Below, one piece after another: positions 61,408 through 64,000 of a stretch of 64,000 bases of DNA. The notes under the pieces are model-generated. The model did not search any database and was not told the DNA's origin. It saw only the letters and a list, made by a program, of their open reading frames with translations. Positions within the stretch are counted from its first letter, which is position 1; every line of letters starts with the position of its first letter. Source of the DNA: Haploplasma modicum ATCC 29102 (lineage in GTDB: Bacteria; Bacillota_I; Bacilli_A; Acholeplasmatales; Acholeplasmataceae); the NCBI RefSeq assembly GCF_000687835.1, contig NZ_JHYB01000002.1, positions 62,001-126,000 of the forward strand. Direction: 5' to 3'. The position numbers and the translations under genes were made by a program.

Positions 61408-62392
61408 GAAGAAATATTTAGTGCTTGCTATTTTAGCAATTTTATCGATTATAACTTTTATGCTTGTTTGGATCTTTAAGTACCGCAATTTAATTGATTT
61501 TAATAATATAGATAAAGAATTATTATTCGTTTTATTAAAGATATCAAGAAGAAGATTTATTCAGATGACTGCAATTATAATTAGTATTGTTTTAATAAGT
61601 ATTTCAAGTCTTAGTTTTCAAACGATTACTAATAATAGAATACTTACACCCAGTGTCTTAGGTTTTGATTCAATCTTTATTATTACTCAAACTTTAATCG
61701 TCGCATTTTTAGGCACCAAAAGTATTTTATATACAAATGATACATTAAACTTTGTTTTAACAACATCAGTCATGATTTTAGTAGTTTTAGTAATGCTTAC
61801 TTCATTACTAAGAAAAAACAAAAACAATATTATTTTATTATTGTTACTAGGATTAGTAGTAACATCACTTGCTTCAAGTATGTCAAACTTTATTCAAGTT
61901 TTAATGAATCCGGAAGACTTTCAGCAAGTAATCTCAATGACTAATGTTAGTATTAATGCAATAAATGAAAAACTTGTTTTACCAAGTTTAGTTGCAACTA
62001 TTATTCTAGTTTTCTTATTTTTTAAAGAGCGTAATAATTATGATGTTATGGCTCTTGGTGAAGATGTTGCTAAAAACCTTGGAGTTAATTATAATAAAAA
62101 AACTAATAAGACTTTAATATTAGTAACAATATCAACGGCAATAGCAACGGCATTAGTTGGACCTTTAGCATTTCTAGGATTAATAGTAGTTAACCTTGCA
62201 AGAGAACTTAGCAAATCAAATAAGCATCGAACCTTAATGGTAGTATCTAGTTTGCTTGCAGTAATCTTAATGTTAGGTGGCCATGTAATTTTAGAGATAA
62301 TTAATTTAAAGACACCAGTTACAATAATTGTCAATTTAATTGGTGGAGCTTATATGATATATCTGTTAGTAAAGGAGAATATTCATGATTGA
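61400..62392 (+). CDS. Iron-siderophore/haem ABC transporter permease (FecCD type) 2
   Basis: 330 residues, FecCD-type permease with RRRFIQMTAI, PSVLGFDSIF and GPLAFLGLIVVNL. Start overlaps the first permease by 8 bp and its end overlaps the ATPase start. Partner in a heterodimeric membrane channel. Confidence 0.86.
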   Translation: MTKKKYLVLAILAILSIITFMLVWIFKYRNLIDFNNIDKELLFVLLKISRRRFIQMTAIIISIVLISISSLSFQTITNNRILTPSVLGFDSIFIITQTLIVAFLGTKSILYTNDTLNFVLTTSVMILVVLVMLTSLLRKNKNNIILLLLLGLVVTSLASSMSNFIQVLMNPEDFQQVISMTNVSINAINEKLVLPSLVATIILVFLFFKERNNYDVMALGEDVAKNLGVNYNKKTNKTLILVTISTAIATALVGPLAFLGLIVVNLARELSKSNKHRTLMVVSSLLAVILMLGGHVILEIINLKTPVTIIVNLIGGAYMIYLLVKENIHD

Positions 62393-63179
62393 AGTTAAAA
62401 ATATAAATCAATTTTACGGTAACAAACAAATCTTAAAAGATGTTAATTTTAAGATTAAAGAAAATGAAATTACTGCTTTAATTGGGCCAAATGGAGCGGG
62501 TAAATCAACTCTGCTTGGTGTAATATCAAGACTTTTAAAACAAAAAAGTGGTGAGGTTTTAATCGATAATGTTAATATCGATAAAATAAGCTCAAATGAT
62601 ATTGCTAAAAAAATGTCAGTACTTAGACAAAGTAATAATATAAATATAAGAATTACAGTAGAAGAGTTAGTATCTTTTGGGAGATTTCCATATTCTAAAG
62701 GTAGACTTAATAATATTGATAAAGCAAAAATTAATGAAGCAATTAAATATATGAAACTAGATGACCTAAGAGATACATATATCGATCAAATGAGTGGTGG
62801 ACAAAGACAAAGAGCTTATATCGCAATGGTTTTAGCACAGGATACAAAATATATTTTCTTAGATGAACCATTAAATAATCTAGACATGAAACATGCAGTA
62901 GAAATGATGACTATTTTAGAAAATCTAGTTAAAGATTACAAAAAGACAATTGTTATTGTTATGCATGATATTAATATTGCATCGGCTTTTTGTAGTCATA
63001 TTGTAGCAATGAAAGATGGAATGATTATTGCTGAGGGCAAAACCAATGATATTATTAATAAAGAAATTTTAGACGATGTCTTTGATCATGATTTTTGTAT
63101 TGCTGGTTTTAATGGAAAAAAGATTTGTGTTTATCATAATTTACTAGAAAAAAATATTACACTAGAGGAGGAAGTATAA
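62385..63179 (+). CDS. Iron-siderophore/haem ABC transporter ATPase
   Basis: 264 residues. Walker A GPNGAGKST, signature MSGGQRQRAYIAM, Walker B IFLDEPLNNLD and switch MHDINIAS. This is the FepC/FecE/YclP type. AAAGGAGAATATTC precedes the ATG. The stop overlaps the binding-protein start. Confidence 0.9.
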   Translation: MIEVKNINQFYGNKQILKDVNFKIKENEITALIGPNGAGKSTLLGVISRLLKQKSGEVLIDNVNIDKISSNDIAKKMSVLRQSNNINIRITVEELVSFGRFPYSKGRLNNIDKAKINEAIKYMKLDDLRDTYIDQMSGGQRQRAYIAMVLAQDTKYIFLDEPLNNLDMKHAVEMMTILENLVKDYKKTIVIVMHDINIASAFCSHIVAMKDGMIIAEGKTNDIINKEILDDVFDHDFCIAGFNGKKICVYHNLLEKNITLEEEV

Positions 63180-64000
63180 TGAAAAAAATATTTTTCATTT
63201 TAAGTATATTGCTTACTACATTACTTTTAACATCATGTAATGTAGAAATTGGTAAAGAAAGAGAAGGAAGACGCATAACCATTAAGCAAACTGTTTCAGT
63301 TTTTGATAAACTTGATGGTAATGGTGAGGCTTTGTATAAAAAAGTTATAGTTGAAAATGATTTTTTAGTTAATCCTAAAAAAGTTGTTACATATAACTTA
63401 GGAGTTGCAGATATATTTTCATATATAGGCTTAGAAAAATTAGGTATAGAAAAATTTGGTCTACCAAAGGGTGGTAATCCGCTACCAGAATCTCTTAGAG
63501 AGTTTGATAATAAAAAATATGCAGATACAGGAACATTATTTTTATTAGACAAAACAGTTCTTGATTTATTTGATGCTGATTTAATTATCTTAGATGGTAG
63601 AAGTGCTAAGCATTATGAGGAATTAAAAAAAGATTATCCTAATGCGGATATCCTTGATTTATCGATAACAACATATAGTTATGAAACACAAAAAAATAAC
63701 TTTGCTGTTCTAGGACAAATCTTCGAAGAAGCAAAAGATATTTTAGATGAAAAAATTAAGGAATATCAAACAAACTTTAATGAAATTAGTTTACTTGCAA
63801 AAGATTTTAGAGCCTTATTTATTCAAGCAAACGGCAAAGGCTTTTCCGTTGGTAGTGGTAAAAAGGGAAGATACGGTTTATTTTTCAATGAATTTGGTTT
63901 CCTAGAAGCAGATCCAAACGGTAATAAGTTTGATGAAAATAGTCACGGTGGTAACCCGTCAAACACTGAATACTTAAAAGACGTTAATCCAGAAGTAATC
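63179..64000 (+). CDS. Iron-chelate-binding lipoprotein, partial
   Basis: Starts as TAATG over the ATPase stop, with GAGGAGGAAG upstream, and runs off the window after 274 codons. The N-terminal signal ends in the lipobox LTSC (Cys about residue 20). Patterns VVTYNLGVADIFSYIGLEK and DADLIILDGRSAK fit the type III periplasmic-binding fold (FepB/YclQ). It would capture the iron chelate outside the membrane. Confidence 0.82.
   Translation, partial: MKKIFFILSILLTTLLLTSCNVEIGKEREGRRITIKQTVSVFDKLDGNGEALYKKVIVENDFLVNPKKVVTYNLGVADIFSYIGLEKLGIEKFGLPKGGNPLPESLREFDNKKYADTGTLFLLDKTVLDLFDADLIILDGRSAKHYEELKKDYPNADILDLSITTYSYETQKNNFAVLGQIFEEAKDILDEKIKEYQTNFNEISLLAKDFRALFIQANGKGFSVGSGKKGRYGLFFNEFGFLEADPNGNKFDENSHGGNPSNTEYLKDVNPEVI

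Noticed and set aside
1-64000. tRNA, rRNA or riboswitch genes
   Set aside because: I looked in the intergenic stretches for CCA-ending cloverleaf or known leader patterns and found none that I could support.

Overview
The window is AT-rich, densely packed DNA from a low-GC Firmicutes/Mollicutes-type bacterium. Many genes end in TGA (uvrB, the second integrase, the phosphomevalonate kinase) and tryptophan is written TGG, so the standard bacterial code is used. That argues against Mycoplasma/Spiroplasma and fits an Acholeplasma-, Izemoplasma- or Haloplasma-like lineage or a related uncultured Bacilli order. This placement is inference; no rRNA or tRNA gene was seen.

Layout. (1) 1-15,500 is ordinary chromosome: a potABCD spermidine/putrescine importer, nusB-xseA-xseB-recN, dinB, a DEAD-box helicase, nfo, a deoxynucleoside kinase, an alpha/beta hydrolase, small membrane proteins, a flavin-type split-barrel protein and a frameshifted elaA. 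(2) 15,700-41,820 is accessory DNA inside uvrB. The first 91 codons of uvrB occur three times, at 15,696, 19,463 and 41,552; only the last copy continues into a full gene. The best reading is two site-specific elements in tandem array, both using the uvrB codon 90-92 region as attachment site, each bringing a replacement uvrB 5' end. Element 1 (about 3.8 kb) carries two unknown membrane-protein genes and no recombinase. Element 2 (about 22 kb) has a defence-like left part (HEPN protein, zinc peptidase, split restriction-modification system with a GIY-YIG/helicase/methylase polypeptide), a middle part organised like a filamentous phage (small membrane protein, two secreted membrane-anchored proteins, membrane ATPase, a strong nested inverted repeat, Rep_trans initiator, UvrD-type helicase, two HTH regulators) and a right part with an excisionase and two tyrosine recombinases. 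(3) 41,550-64,000 is chromosome again: uvrB, SGNH hydrolase, degV, msrA, pepT, a heterodimeric ABC exporter, tldD-tldE, two mgtE genes, phosphomevalonate kinase and type 2 IPP isomerase, an M32 carboxypeptidase with an in-frame stop, an MBL-fold hydrolase, and a haem/siderophore iron-uptake operon cut by the window end.

How it may work together. A 23-bp box occurs identically three times, always 8 bp before a -10-like hexamer: before the phage-like operon, before xis-int-int, and in element 1. A second bipartite repeat (GTGACC plus ATTCGTCTCA) lies near both ends of both elements. Together these suggest shared control and shared recombination signals, with element 1 as a possible satellite of element 2. 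All functional statements about the elements come from motif reading and gene order, not from database searches.
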